From positions 1 through 18,405 of the forward strand of contig CAZFAT010000176.1 of assembly GCA_964517075.1 (NCBI GenBank): a DNA stretch of 18,405 nucleotides, given 5' to 3'. The stretch comes from CAZFAT01 sp964517075. GTDB lineage: Bacteria > Acidobacteriota > Vicinamibacteria > Vicinamibacterales > SCN-69-37. Shown piece by piece: positions 1 through 7,026 of this stretch (its first letter is position 1; every line of letters starts with the position of its first letter). The notes below the pieces were generated by a model. The model ran no database searches. It had not been told where the DNA came from and saw only the letters and a list, made by a program, of their open reading frames with translations. The position numbers and the translations under genes were made by a program.

Positions 1-902
1 GCCTCCGCCGGCCAGCGGTCGGCCACGAGATCGGACCGCTCGCGGTTCGGAAACAGAATCTCGCCACCAGCCGGCGACCGGAGGTGCCGGTCGCGACCGA
101 AGAACGTCCACCCCGTCTGGTTGTAGCCGGGATTCCACGCCAGGTGGAACGAGTCGTCGAAGATCCCGAAGGTCAGCTTGAGGAGATCAGGCTGGCTGGC
201 GAACGGCGTCCGCTTCGCGACGTGGGCGTCCTGCGAGATCATCCAGGGCGTGTCCCGGAATACCGCGGCGAGATGCCGGAAGAACCGAGCCTGGAACTCC
301 AGGCTTGGGAACGTTTCGCCCGGCACCTCGGGACCGGAGTACACGTGGTACTCCGCCCACAGGCCGAACCCGGTCTCGAGGAACGCCAGCCGGGGATCGC
401 GGTCGTACTTCGCCGCGAAGCGCTCGTAGAACTCGAGGACGAAGCGTTGATACTCGGGATGCGCCCAGTCGGGGAATCCCGTGTCGCGTCCCTCGCTCTG
501 GGCGACGACGTCCCGGTAGCCTGGGAGGGCCTTGATGTAGTCGGGCACCGCCGACGGCCGCCCCGGGTACGTGTCCCAGAACCGTAGCACCGCCTGATGT
601 CGTCGCCCGGCGCTGGCGTCGAGCTTGCGCTCGACGGGCGTCCAGTCGTACTCGCCGCGGCTCTTCACGACGTCGCCGTAGCGCATGTAGGAGTACTCGA
701 GCTGGATGGCGTCCGTCGCGGCGTTCTTCGATCCCTCCCACATGACGATGCCCGTCATGGGCTGGACAGTGCTGATCCGGCGCTCGAGCGCGACGGGACG
801 AAAGTCGGCCTGCGCGCCGAGCATGACGATGGCTAATCCGCAGGCCATCACAGTCAAGCTGCTCTCGCGCCGTCTATATTGACGATTTGTTGATTGAGTC
901 AT
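1..902 (-). CDS. Secreted DUF4832-type glycosidase-like protein (C-terminus cut by window edge)
   Basis: 300 residues are visible; the C-terminal part lies outside the window. The chosen ATG at 902 overlaps the TGA of the upstream gene as ATGA and gives a convincing signal peptide: Arg run at residues 10-12, hydrophobic core at 17-30, probable cleavage after GAQA. The next ATG at 848 would lose the basic region. The body resembles the TIM-barrel, beta-galactosidase-like proteins that carry DUF4832: 'LEYSYMRYGDVV' (69-80), 'GEYDW' (83-87), 'AVLRFWDTYPGRPSAVP' (104-120) and 'LETGFGLWAEYH' (175-186), which holds candidate acidic residues E176 and E184. Family knowledge suggests a role in carbohydrate breakdown, but the reaction is not established and I cannot name a substrate. 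It is the last visible gene of the four-gene operon and is probably translationally coupled to the HEAT-azurin gene. The proposed start codon lies inside a repeat copy (878-904). Confidence 0.72.
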   Translation of the reverse strand, partial: MTQSTNRQYRRRESSLTVMACGLAIVMLGAQADFRPVALERRISTVQPMTGIVMWEGSKNAATDAIQLEYSYMRYGDVVKSRGEYDWTPVERKLDASAGRRHQAVLRFWDTYPGRPSAVPDYIKALPGYRDVVAQSEGRDTGFPDWAHPEYQRFVLEFYERFAAKYDRDPRLAFLETGFGLWAEYHVYSGPEVPGETFPSLEFQARFFRHLAAVFRDTPWMISQDAHVAKRTPFASQPDLLKLTFGIFDDSFHLAWNPGYNQTGWTFFGRDRHLRSPAGGEILFPNRERSDLVADRWPAE

Positions 903-904
903 TG
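878..904. repeat. Copy A of an ATTG-rich degenerate repeat, over a start codon
   Basis: This 27-base stretch matches 6962-6988 at 22 of 27 positions by direct comparison, in the same orientation. Both begin with ATTGACG/ATCGACG and end with GTCATTG. It is much more AT-rich than its surroundings. It contains the ATGA overlap between the HEAT-azurin and DUF4832 genes, so it supplies the first eight or so codons of the latter. I know no function for it. Confidence 0.6.
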
Positions 905-2338
905 CTGCGGGCCGACCTGAAGGTCGGCCCCTCCTTCAGGCAGTTCAAACGGCTGCCCCGTGAGCGGATCGGTCGGCCGCGTTGGTGACGCTTTCCACGC
1001 CTCCAGTGACGGCACGACGAGCATGATGCCGTACATGCGCATCCAGTGGCCCGGGAACGTGCAGACGTAGACGTACTCGCCGGGCTCGGACGGCGCCGTG
1101 AAGCCCGGCCGCGCGGTCTGCCCTTCCTGCAGGAGCGACGTCGCCTCGAGCACGAGCGGGGAATCCGGTACGAAGGGCTTCACGTCCGGATCCGCGGGCA
1201 TCGGCATCGCCGAGGCGGCCGTGCCCAGCGCCTCCACGGCCCCGGGCCGGCCGACGACGAGGTTGTGCGGCATCGCGTCGGCATTGGTGAAGACGATCTG
1301 CACCGGCCGCCCGGCTTGGACGACGAACCAGTTCAGATCGAAACGCATCTCGGCCGGCAGCGTGCCGATGCGGACGACCCGCACCTCGAGGGCGGCGAGA
1401 TCGGTCGTGACCGCCCGCCCACGAGTGCCGCCGAGCGCCGCGGCGAGGTCGCGGCCCAAGGGCATCGCCTCCATCGCGTCCGGTTGGGTCCGATCGGCGA
1501 CCGGCACCGACCGCAGCCAGGCGACGAGGGCGCGCGCCAGCGGCTCGATGCCGTCCACCGGCCAGGCCGACGCGGGCACACGCCGAAGGGACCGGACCGC
1601 GGCAGCACGCGTGGCGTCAGTCGACGCCCCGCCCGGGCTGACGACTTCGGCCGCGAGCCGCTCGAACGTGCGGGAATCCGTACGCGTCCAGCCCAGGGCG
1701 CCCAGCGCCTCGGCCCGAAGGACGGGATCAGGGGACGTTCGAATGAGCGTCGCGATGGGCTCGAAGAGCTGCTGTCGCAGGTCGACTGCCGGCAGGTGCG
1801 GCACGCTGCGCAGCAGTTCGACCAGATGGCCGGCGCCCGCGGCGGCGGCCCAGGCCGCCTTCGGGTTCCCGTCGGCCATCATCAGCGCGCCATACGCGCC
1901 CTGCCGCACGGGGGACGACCCGGCCGCTGACGCGGCGGCCGCCAGCAGGACGTCGCGGTGCTTCTGCAGTTCCCCGGAAGGCTCGGCAAACAGCAGGGTG
2001 AGCAACCGTTCCGCCGCCGGCAGCTGGTGCGGACCTCCATCGATCTTCCCGAGTGTCTCGATGAGCACCCGCGTCGGGCTGGCCTCGTCCATGCCGACGA
2101 GCGCCGCCAGGGCTTCCTCGGAGACATCGCGCGGCAGCCCGCCGCGCGTCAGCAGCGCCACATACACCGGGCGGTACTGCTCCTCGTGCGGCCGGCGCTC
2201 CACGCGCAGGAGCTCGTCGTTCGTCAGGCGGCTGAGCTGATACTCGACGACACGCAGCGGCTGGTCCAGCAGAAGAGGCGGCGCCTGGGCATGCTGCGGG
2301 CCGGCGGCACGGACAGCCGTCGCGGCCGACAGCGCCAC
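899..2338 (-). CDS. HEAT-repeat protein with C-terminal azurin-like blue-copper domain
   Basis: 479 residues from the GTG at 2338. Residues about 25-310 are alanine- and leucine-rich helical repeats of HEAT type. Residues about 315-443 form a cupredoxin domain: 'MPHN' (356-359) and 'CTFPGHWMRM' (426-435) supply the complete type I copper set H358, C426, H431 and M435, with the same spacing as in azurin. It is probably a periplasmic or surface electron carrier. The start is uncertain. No ATG, GTG or TTG lies upstream in this frame, yet translation from the CTG at 2389 would give a much better signal peptide (LRPVIATIRGGVFIAALVAL, then SAATAVRAA). That CTG overlaps the TGA of the upstream gene. 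The HEAT part begins like the continuation of the upstream dehydrogenase's HEAT region. The last residues (ADLQVGP) are encoded by a palindrome at 909-930. Confidence 0.85.
   Translation of the reverse strand: MALSAATAVRAAGPQHAQAPPLLLDQPLRVVEYQLSRLTNDELLRVERRPHEEQYRPVYVALLTRGGLPRDVSEEALAALVGMDEASPTRVLIETLGKIDGGPHQLPAAERLLTLLFAEPSGELQKHRDVLLAAAASAAGSSPVRQGAYGALMMADGNPKAAWAAAAGAGHLVELLRSVPHLPAVDLRQQLFEPIATLIRTSPDPVLRAEALGALGWTRTDSRTFERLAAEVVSPGGASTDATRAAAVRSLRRVPASAWPVDGIEPLARALVAWLRSVPVADRTQPDAMEAMPLGRDLAAALGGTRGRAVTTDLAALEVRVVRIGTLPAEMRFDLNWFVVQAGRPVQIVFTNADAMPHNLVVGRPGAVEALGTAASAMPMPADPDVKPFVPDSPLVLEATSLLQEGQTARPGFTAPSEPGEYVYVCTFPGHWMRMYGIMLVVPSLEAWKASPTRPTDPLTGQPFELPEGGADLQVGPQQ
909..930. 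repeat. Perfect 10-bp-arm palindrome at the 3' end of the HEAT-azurin gene
   Basis: Arms GGGCCGACCT (909-918) and AGGTCGGCCC (921-930) are exact reverse complements separated by GA. On the minus strand the element encodes the final ADLQVGP of the blue-copper protein, outside the cupredoxin fold. An octamer reverse-complementary to the palindrome's core recurs at 933-940 (CCTTCAGG). The sequence looks like a REP-type dispersed palindrome inserted at the gene end. It has no T-tract and sits before an overlapping gene start, so a terminator role is unlikely. Confidence 0.6.
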
Positions 2339-2385
2339 GAGCGCCGCGATGAAGACGCCGCCGCGGATCGTGGCGATGACCGGCC

Positions 2386-5115
2386 TCAGCGCATGAACGC
2401 CTTGAGCGTCCGCATCGCCTGGTCCAGCGTGTAGGTCAGGAACCGATCCTGCGGATGGTTCGCGGAGGCCAGCGCCACCTCGGCCGCCTCCGGAACCGTG
2501 AAGAAGCTAGCGGCGCGCACCGCTTCCAGGCGCACGGCCGGATGTGCGTCAGCCACCTGCACCTTGAGCAGTCCGAGCGCGTTCGGCACGCGATCGCGCC
2601 AGTAGCACAGCACGCGGGTGGCGGCGGCGCGCGCCCACGGCTCGCTCGATCGAAGCATGCGGCCGAGAAGCTTCTCGTCGACGCGGTTGTGCCACTGGTG
2701 CACCCAGAGCGCCTCCATCATGTGGTGCTCGTAGCGCGGGTCCTTCGGGTCGAGCCGACCGGTCCAGGTCTGGAGCGCCGTCATCACCTCGCGCGTATCG
2801 CGGGCGCTCAGCTCAATCTTCGCGCGGTAGCGGACGCGATCCTCGGGCTCTTTCAACAGCTCGAGGAGCGCCGGAATGGGCTGGCCGGCAATCGCTGCCG
2901 GCTTCAGCAGCGGCCGTCCCACGGCCGTCACCCGGTACACGCGGCCGTGCAGCCGATCGCGCGACGTGTCGCGCAGGTTGTGCTGCATGTGGCCGATGAT
3001 GGGGTTGTACCAATCCACGAAATACAACGCGCCGTCGGGCCCGACCTCGGCATCGACCGGTCGGAAGTTCTCGTCGGCCGACTGGACGATCGGTGCGACC
3101 TCGACGGCCTTCAGGCCGGCGCCGTCTTCGCTGACCGCGTGGTTCAGGAGCCCGCGGAACCCGATCACGTTCAATACGAGCAGGTTGCCCTGCAGCGCCT
3201 CGGGGAAATGCCGGCTGGACAGGATCTCCGCACCGCCGACGGGCCGCGTCCGCCTCGTGTACGGCTGCGGCGCCTTGCGCGTCTCCATCATCGGGTAGTA
3301 CTTCTTCGTCGAGAACGACGGCCCGTAGTAGGCGTCACCCTGGGTCGCGTCGAAGATGATGTCGCGGCCCCAGTGGTCGAACACGTGGCCGTGCGGGTTC
3401 GGGAAGTTCATCGGCACGTAGGTCTCGAACTTCCACGTGCGCGGCTCGAACCGGTACACGCCGCCGTCGGCCTGACGCGTGACCGGGCCCCATGGGCTTT
3501 CGACCTGCGTGCGATGAAAGACGCCCTCGCGCATGTAGAGCGCGCCGCCCGGATCGAACGTGAAGCTGTTGATGGTGTGATGCGTGTCCGCCGTGTCGAA
3601 CCCGTGCAGCAGGTTTTCCCTCACGTCATAGCGGTCGTCGCCGTTCGTGTCTTTGAGAAACACGAGGTTCGGCCCCTGCGCGAGGATCACGCCGCCGTTG
3701 TAGAACTCGAACCCGGTCGGGTTGTCGAGATCGCCGGCCCAGACGGTGCGCTTGTCGGCCTTCCCGTCGGCGTTGGTGTCCTCGAGGATGAGGAGCTTGT
3801 CGTCCATCGGGGTGCCAGGCTGCCAGTGGGTGTAGTTCTTCCACACGGCCACCCAGAGGCGTCCGCGCGTGTCGAACGCCATCTGCACCGGGTTGACGAG
3901 CTCCGGGAACTCTCGCTCCGATGCGAAGAGCTCGACCTTGAGGCCCGGGTGCACGGTCATCTGCGCGAGCGACGCCGCTTCATCGAGGAACGGCGCCGCC
4001 GTCGGCAGGTTCGTCTGCGGATCCACCGGCGGCGGCAGCTTCGTGTTGGCGACCGGCAGGTCCGATCCCCGCGCCCGCGCCCAGACCTGGCGATCGCGCG
4101 CCGCGGTCATCTCGTCGAGCATCTGCAGCTCGCGCTGCAGCACGTCGTAGTTCCGCGGGAGACGATCCTGCTCGGGGGCCTGGCCCAGGACCTTGACGTC
4201 CACGTTGCGGGGATTGCCCCGCACGAAGTTCAGAAACGCCCGATCGCCGTAGGTGTTGTAGCCGTCGGTCACGCGGTAGCGCTTGAACCAGTAGAAGTTC
4301 TTGTCCGCGACCGCCTCGCGCAGCCGCGCGAGCTGCGCCTCCTCGAGGCGCGGCGGCGCTCCGAACAGCGCGCGGTCGATGACCTGTGCAATCTGGCGGT
4401 TGCCGGCGCTGTTCAAGTGGACGCCATTGATCGTGAGAGGTTCCTTCAGTGACGTGTAGAGCTGCTGGCTCGGCGTGAACAGGTCCACGAAGACCACGCC
4501 CTTCGCCTTCGCGACCTCGCCCATCGCACGCGTGTAGGTCGCTAGCCGGGCGTTGTTCTCGCGGCCATCCGCCAGATCGGGGTTGCCCAGGTTCTCGTGC
4601 GCGATCGGCGAGAACAGGACGATGCGCGGCGTCGAGGTGCCGTTGTAGCGCTGCTCGAGCGTGTGCGTCAGCCAGCCGTCCAGCGAGGCCTTGAACGCTT
4701 CCAGGCCCGCGTCACCCGCGTAGGACTCGTTGTAGCCGAAGAACGCGAAAATCACGTCCGCTTCGGTGTTGGTGCCCGCGAGCCGGTTCTCCTGGTAGCC
4801 GCCGACCGGCGCGGCGCGGCCGGCCAGCCACTCGTCGGGCGTGCCGAAGTTCTTGGAGCGCAGCCGCGTGCCCACCTCGTCGCCGCTGAACCCGAGATTG
4901 CGGAACACCAGCTCGTGCGTCGGAAACCTCGCCTGGATCATCGTCTCCAGCCAGCCGTCGTACTGGAATCGTTCGGCCAGCGTGTTGCCGATAATCGCGA
5001 CATGCTCACGCGGCCGCAGCTCGAACGCCGCCGGCGCCTGCCGCCCCGCCATCGGCATCGTCCACAACACCGCCGCCGCCACGCCGCCGATCGTCCATCG
5101 CTGGGTTGCTGTCAT
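2386..5115 (-). CDS. SGNH-like / beta-propeller / HEAT protein of the PVC-type dehydrogenase family
   Basis: 909 residues from the ATG at 5115, which has AGGAG eight bases upstream; a longer reading up to 5289 would run into the ThuA gene. Signal sequence about 1-25. Residues 37-255 form an SGNH-hydrolase-like domain ('GNTLAER' 43-49, 'NLGFSGDE' 73-80, 'GYNES' 127-131, 'NGVHLN' 230-235). The usual nucleophile Ser is Thr45 and the usual Asp of the DxxH block is Asn230, so hydrolase activity is doubtful. Residues about 385-730 are a beta-propeller of the 'putative membrane-bound dehydrogenase' type, with two calcium-loop-like motifs, DTNADGKAD (446-454) and DTNGDDRYD (489-497). Residues about 745-909 are HEAT-like. 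No CxxCH haem motif is present, although many relatives end in cytochrome c. The protein stops abruptly inside the HEAT region at 'YTLDQAMRTLKAFMR'. It lies 11 bases behind thuA and just ahead of the HEAT-azurin gene. The substrate is unknown. Confidence 0.85.
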   Translation of the reverse strand: MTATQRWTIGGVAAAVLWTMPMAGRQAPAAFELRPREHVAIIGNTLAERFQYDGWLETMIQARFPTHELVFRNLGFSGDEVGTRLRSKNFGTPDEWLAGRAAPVGGYQENRLAGTNTEADVIFAFFGYNESYAGDAGLEAFKASLDGWLTHTLEQRYNGTSTPRIVLFSPIAHENLGNPDLADGRENNARLATYTRAMGEVAKAKGVVFVDLFTPSQQLYTSLKEPLTINGVHLNSAGNRQIAQVIDRALFGAPPRLEEAQLARLREAVADKNFYWFKRYRVTDGYNTYGDRAFLNFVRGNPRNVDVKVLGQAPEQDRLPRNYDVLQRELQMLDEMTAARDRQVWARARGSDLPVANTKLPPPVDPQTNLPTAAPFLDEAASLAQMTVHPGLKVELFASEREFPELVNPVQMAFDTRGRLWVAVWKNYTHWQPGTPMDDKLLILEDTNADGKADKRTVWAGDLDNPTGFEFYNGGVILAQGPNLVFLKDTNGDDRYDVRENLLHGFDTADTHHTINSFTFDPGGALYMREGVFHRTQVESPWGPVTRQADGGVYRFEPRTWKFETYVPMNFPNPHGHVFDHWGRDIIFDATQGDAYYGPSFSTKKYYPMMETRKAPQPYTRRTRPVGGAEILSSRHFPEALQGNLLVLNVIGFRGLLNHAVSEDGAGLKAVEVAPIVQSADENFRPVDAEVGPDGALYFVDWYNPIIGHMQHNLRDTSRDRLHGRVYRVTAVGRPLLKPAAIAGQPIPALLELLKEPEDRVRYRAKIELSARDTREVMTALQTWTGRLDPKDPRYEHHMMEALWVHQWHNRVDEKLLGRMLRSSEPWARAAATRVLCYWRDRVPNALGLLKVQVADAHPAVRLEAVRAASFFTVPEAAEVALASANHPQDRFLTYTLDQAMRTLKAFMR

Positions 5116-5126
5116 CTCACGCGCTC

Positions 5127-6161
5127 CTAATACGCCTTCCGACTCGGAATCGCCGCGTCCCATCCCGCCATGTCGGCCGGCGTCAGGTTCTTCACGAACC
5201 CGTTGAAATTGAAGGGGCTCGGGGCGAACGGACCCACGAAGCGCACGTCGCCCGACGGCTGAATGCGATCCTCCAGCCCCGCGGCCCACAGGGCGGCGTT
5301 GACGAGCATCCGCCGGAATCCCTCGTTGAGCAGATCCTCGGACGCGCCGTGGGTAGTCGTGAACACGCGGCCCGATCGGCCCGATGCGCTCTGATACGTG
5401 CGCACCCAGGCGACCGGCAGCTCCCTCTTGTCGGTCGCGGGCGGGGCGTCAGGACTCATGCCGTTGAGAATCTGGCCAATGGCCAGCACCTGGCTGCCAG
5501 GCATGGGATCGGCGGTGTAGCCGCCCGAGACGACCCACACGTCCTTCACCCCGCGCAGGATCGGATGCGTCGCGGCCGAGGGCTCGACGCGCAGGCGTGA
5601 GCTCTGCTTGTGGTTCGTCCCGTAGTGCGACACCCACGTCTCGCCCAGAACCTGCCGGCCGAATCCGCCCGTGTAGTCCGGCGCCTTGTTGTTCCAGGTG
5701 TACTTCTGGAATTTCGCGTCGGGCCGGCGGATCTGGAACGCGTGCGTCGCAGTGCGGAGGCCGATGACCGGACCGCCGCGGTCGAGATAGTCCACGAGGT
5801 GCTGCATCTCGGCGTCCGGGAAATCCTGGAAGCGGAGCGCCACGACGAGCAGATCCGCCGTCTTCAGCGCCTCGAGGCCCGAGATGTGAGAGCTGCCAGG
5901 TTCGACGAACCCCGTCTTGGGATCGGTGGTGAAGAAGACGCTGCACCTGAAGCCGTAGCGGCGGGCCAGAATCCGGGCCAGCGCCGGCAGCGCCTCCTCG
6001 GACCGGTACTCATGGTCGCCGGCGAGCATCACGATGTGCTTGCCGGCGCCCGGCCCCTCGGTCCCCTGGTAGACGACCACGTGGGGATTCTGCGCCAGCG
6101 CCGGCGACGCGGTGAGCGCGCCAACCAGGGCGGCCACGACCATCAGCGAGTCCCTCGTCAT
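5127..6161 (-). CDS. Secreted ThuA-like domain protein (first of two)
   Basis: 344 residues with a clear signal peptide (hydrophobic core 6-19, cleavage after SPALA or SPALAQ). Residues about 41-290 match the ThuA-like class I glutamine-amidotransferase-fold family: 'HIVMLAGDHEYRSEEALP' (42-59), then 'LLVVALRFQDFPDAEM' and 'GGPVIGLRTATHAF', the region that corresponds to the nucleophile-elbow part of the fold. ThuA is named from trehalose utilisation, but the biochemical activity of exported members is not settled. ThuA-like proteins often neighbour PVC-type dehydrogenases, as here, where it is the first gene of the operon, 11 bases before the propeller gene. The ATG at 6161 has no strong Shine-Dalgarno sequence, but the signal peptide supports it. 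A second, unrelated-looking ThuA protein lies at 15172-16047. Confidence 0.87.
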   Translation of the reverse strand: MTRDSLMVVAALVGALTASPALAQNPHVVVYQGTEGPGAGKHIVMLAGDHEYRSEEALPALARILARRYGFRCSVFFTTDPKTGFVEPGSSHISGLEALKTADLLVVALRFQDFPDAEMQHLVDYLDRGGPVIGLRTATHAFQIRRPDAKFQKYTWNNKAPDYTGGFGRQVLGETWVSHYGTNHKQSSRLRVEPSAATHPILRGVKDVWVVSGGYTADPMPGSQVLAIGQILNGMSPDAPPATDKRELPVAWVRTYQSASGRSGRVFTTTHGASEDLLNEGFRRMLVNAALWAAGLEDRIQPSGDVRFVGPFAPSPFNFNGFVKNLTPADMAGWDAAIPSRKAY

Positions 6162-6193
6162 GGAACCGACAGAGTGTATCGCTGTTTGAGACC

Positions 6194-6222
6194 GGAGCCG
6201 GGCCCTGTGGCGGCCCGGCTCC
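6194..6222. terminator. GC-rich hairpin behind the outer-membrane protein gene (possible terminator)
   Basis: Perfect 11-bp arms GGAGCCGGGCC (6194-6204) and GGCCCGGCTCC (6212-6222) enclose a 7-base loop. It lies 18 bases past the stop of the minus-strand beta-barrel gene and 32 bases before the ThuA start. No T-tract follows on either strand, so it may be a factor-dependent terminator, a transcript-stabilising hairpin or a dispersed palindrome. Confidence 0.5.
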
Positions 6223-6240
6223 CGCAGCGGCTGGCGACCG

Positions 6241-6897
6241 CTAGGGCCGCCAGAACAAGCCGACGTAGACGGCCGGCTTCGTGATGCCCTCCGAGGCGGC
6301 GATGCGGGTGAGCCTGAGGCCTCCCGTGATGTCGGCCCGGGGCGTCACCGGATAGCTGAGGCCGGCCCCCACCATGAACAGGGCTTCGGTCGTGGACGCG
6401 GTGATGCCCTCAGCTTCAAGGAACTCACCGAACTCGTCACTGAAGTCCTCGCCATCGACGACCAGCGCGACGTTGAGCCCCACGCGCCCGAAGCCGACAC
6501 CGCCCTCGACGAACACGCCGAGCGGGCCGTTGGTCGGCACGGTGAACCGCGCGCCACCCAGGCCATAGACCGTGGGCAGACTGATGTCGAACTCGAAGTC
6601 GAACTCGTCCGACTCGTCGACCCCCGCCAGCTCGTCCACGATGTCCTGGAGATCGCTGTTCATGATGTTCGTGAGGCGGCCGACCTCACCGAACACCGTG
6701 AGGCCTGGCACCGCCGCGATGTCCATGCCGGCGCCGGCCCCGAAGAGAGCGCCGCCCGGACCGCCGAACGTGGCGCCGGCCAGAGCATGAATGACGAAGG
6801 GATGAGGCGGCGGGGTCGTCTGGGCCGCGGCGGGTGTGACGACGGTTGCCAGGACGAGGGCGGCCGTCAGAACGGCAGGAATGATTCGTGTGCGCAC
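6241..6897 (-). CDS. Small outer-membrane beta-barrel protein, hypothetical
   Basis: 218 residues from a GTG at 6897; GGAGG ends four bases upstream, which decides this start over the overlapping ATG in another frame. The signal peptide is clear (residues 1-26, ending PAAAQ). The mature part alternates glycine-rich and hydrophobic short strands (for example 'FVIHALAGATFGG' 34-46, 'GVFVEGGVGFGRVGLNVAL' 127-145, 'FMVGAGLSYPVT' 174-185) and ends in an aromatic-containing strand 'AVYVGLFWRP', as in OmpA/OmpW-size barrels. Two acidic loops stand out: residues 92-105 and 149-164 are dense in Asp and Glu, possibly surface-exposed or cation-binding. No specific family was recognised. It precedes the ThuA operon by 79 bases, but a strong hairpin lies between, so co-transcription is uncertain. 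Confidence 0.75.
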   Translation of the reverse strand: MRTRIIPAVLTAALVLATVVTPAAAQTTPPPHPFVIHALAGATFGGPGGALFGAGAGMDIAAVPGLTVFGEVGRLTNIMNSDLQDIVDELAGVDESDEFDFEFDISLPTVYGLGGARFTVPTNGPLGVFVEGGVGFGRVGLNVALVVDGEDFSDEFGEFLEAEGITASTTEALFMVGAGLSYPVTPRADITGGLRLTRIAASEGITKPAVYVGLFWRP

Positions 6898-6940
6898 ATG
6901 ACCTCCACTGCCGGGAAGACGAGGGGAATCTCTTATCTAC

Positions 6941-7026
6941 AATCGGCTATTGGCTATTGGGATCGACGATTGGGTTATTGGGTCATTGAATCGGGCCATT
7001 GCTATTTGATGATCGGGCTATTCGAC
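6941..7026. repeat. Degenerate ATTGG/CTATTGG-type short repeat
   Basis: The stretch is built from imperfect units around ATTGG (CTATTGG, CTATTGGG, ATTGGGTT, ATTGGGTC, ATTGAATCGGGCC, ATCGGGCTATT) with no constant spacing. It fills the gap between the permease and beta-barrel genes, is distinctly AT-richer than its flanks, and extends into the 3' end of the permease gene. A 27-base segment recurs at 878-904. Confidence 0.65.

Noticed and set aside
2380..2395. Programmed -1 frameshift joining the dehydrogenase and the HEAT-azurin protein
   Set aside because: No slippery heptamer or following strong stem is seen, and the joined protein would carry a signal-peptide-like hydrophobic segment in its middle. 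A sequencing indel remains possible and is noted under findings.
2455..4452. A 665-codon open frame on the plus strand, antisense to the SGNH-propeller gene
   Set aside because: Its translation is Arg/His/Val-rich without any domain, and it mirrors the codon pattern of the real gene on the other strand, as is usual in GC-rich DNA.
5116..5289. A 58-residue N-terminal extension of the SGNH-propeller protein
   Set aside because: It lies within the ThuA gene, has no export signal at its front, and the ATG at 5115 has both a ribosome binding site and a signal sequence behind it.
6941..7026. CRISPR array
   Set aside because: Units are short, degenerate and irregularly spaced, with no unique spacers of constant length and no cas gene.
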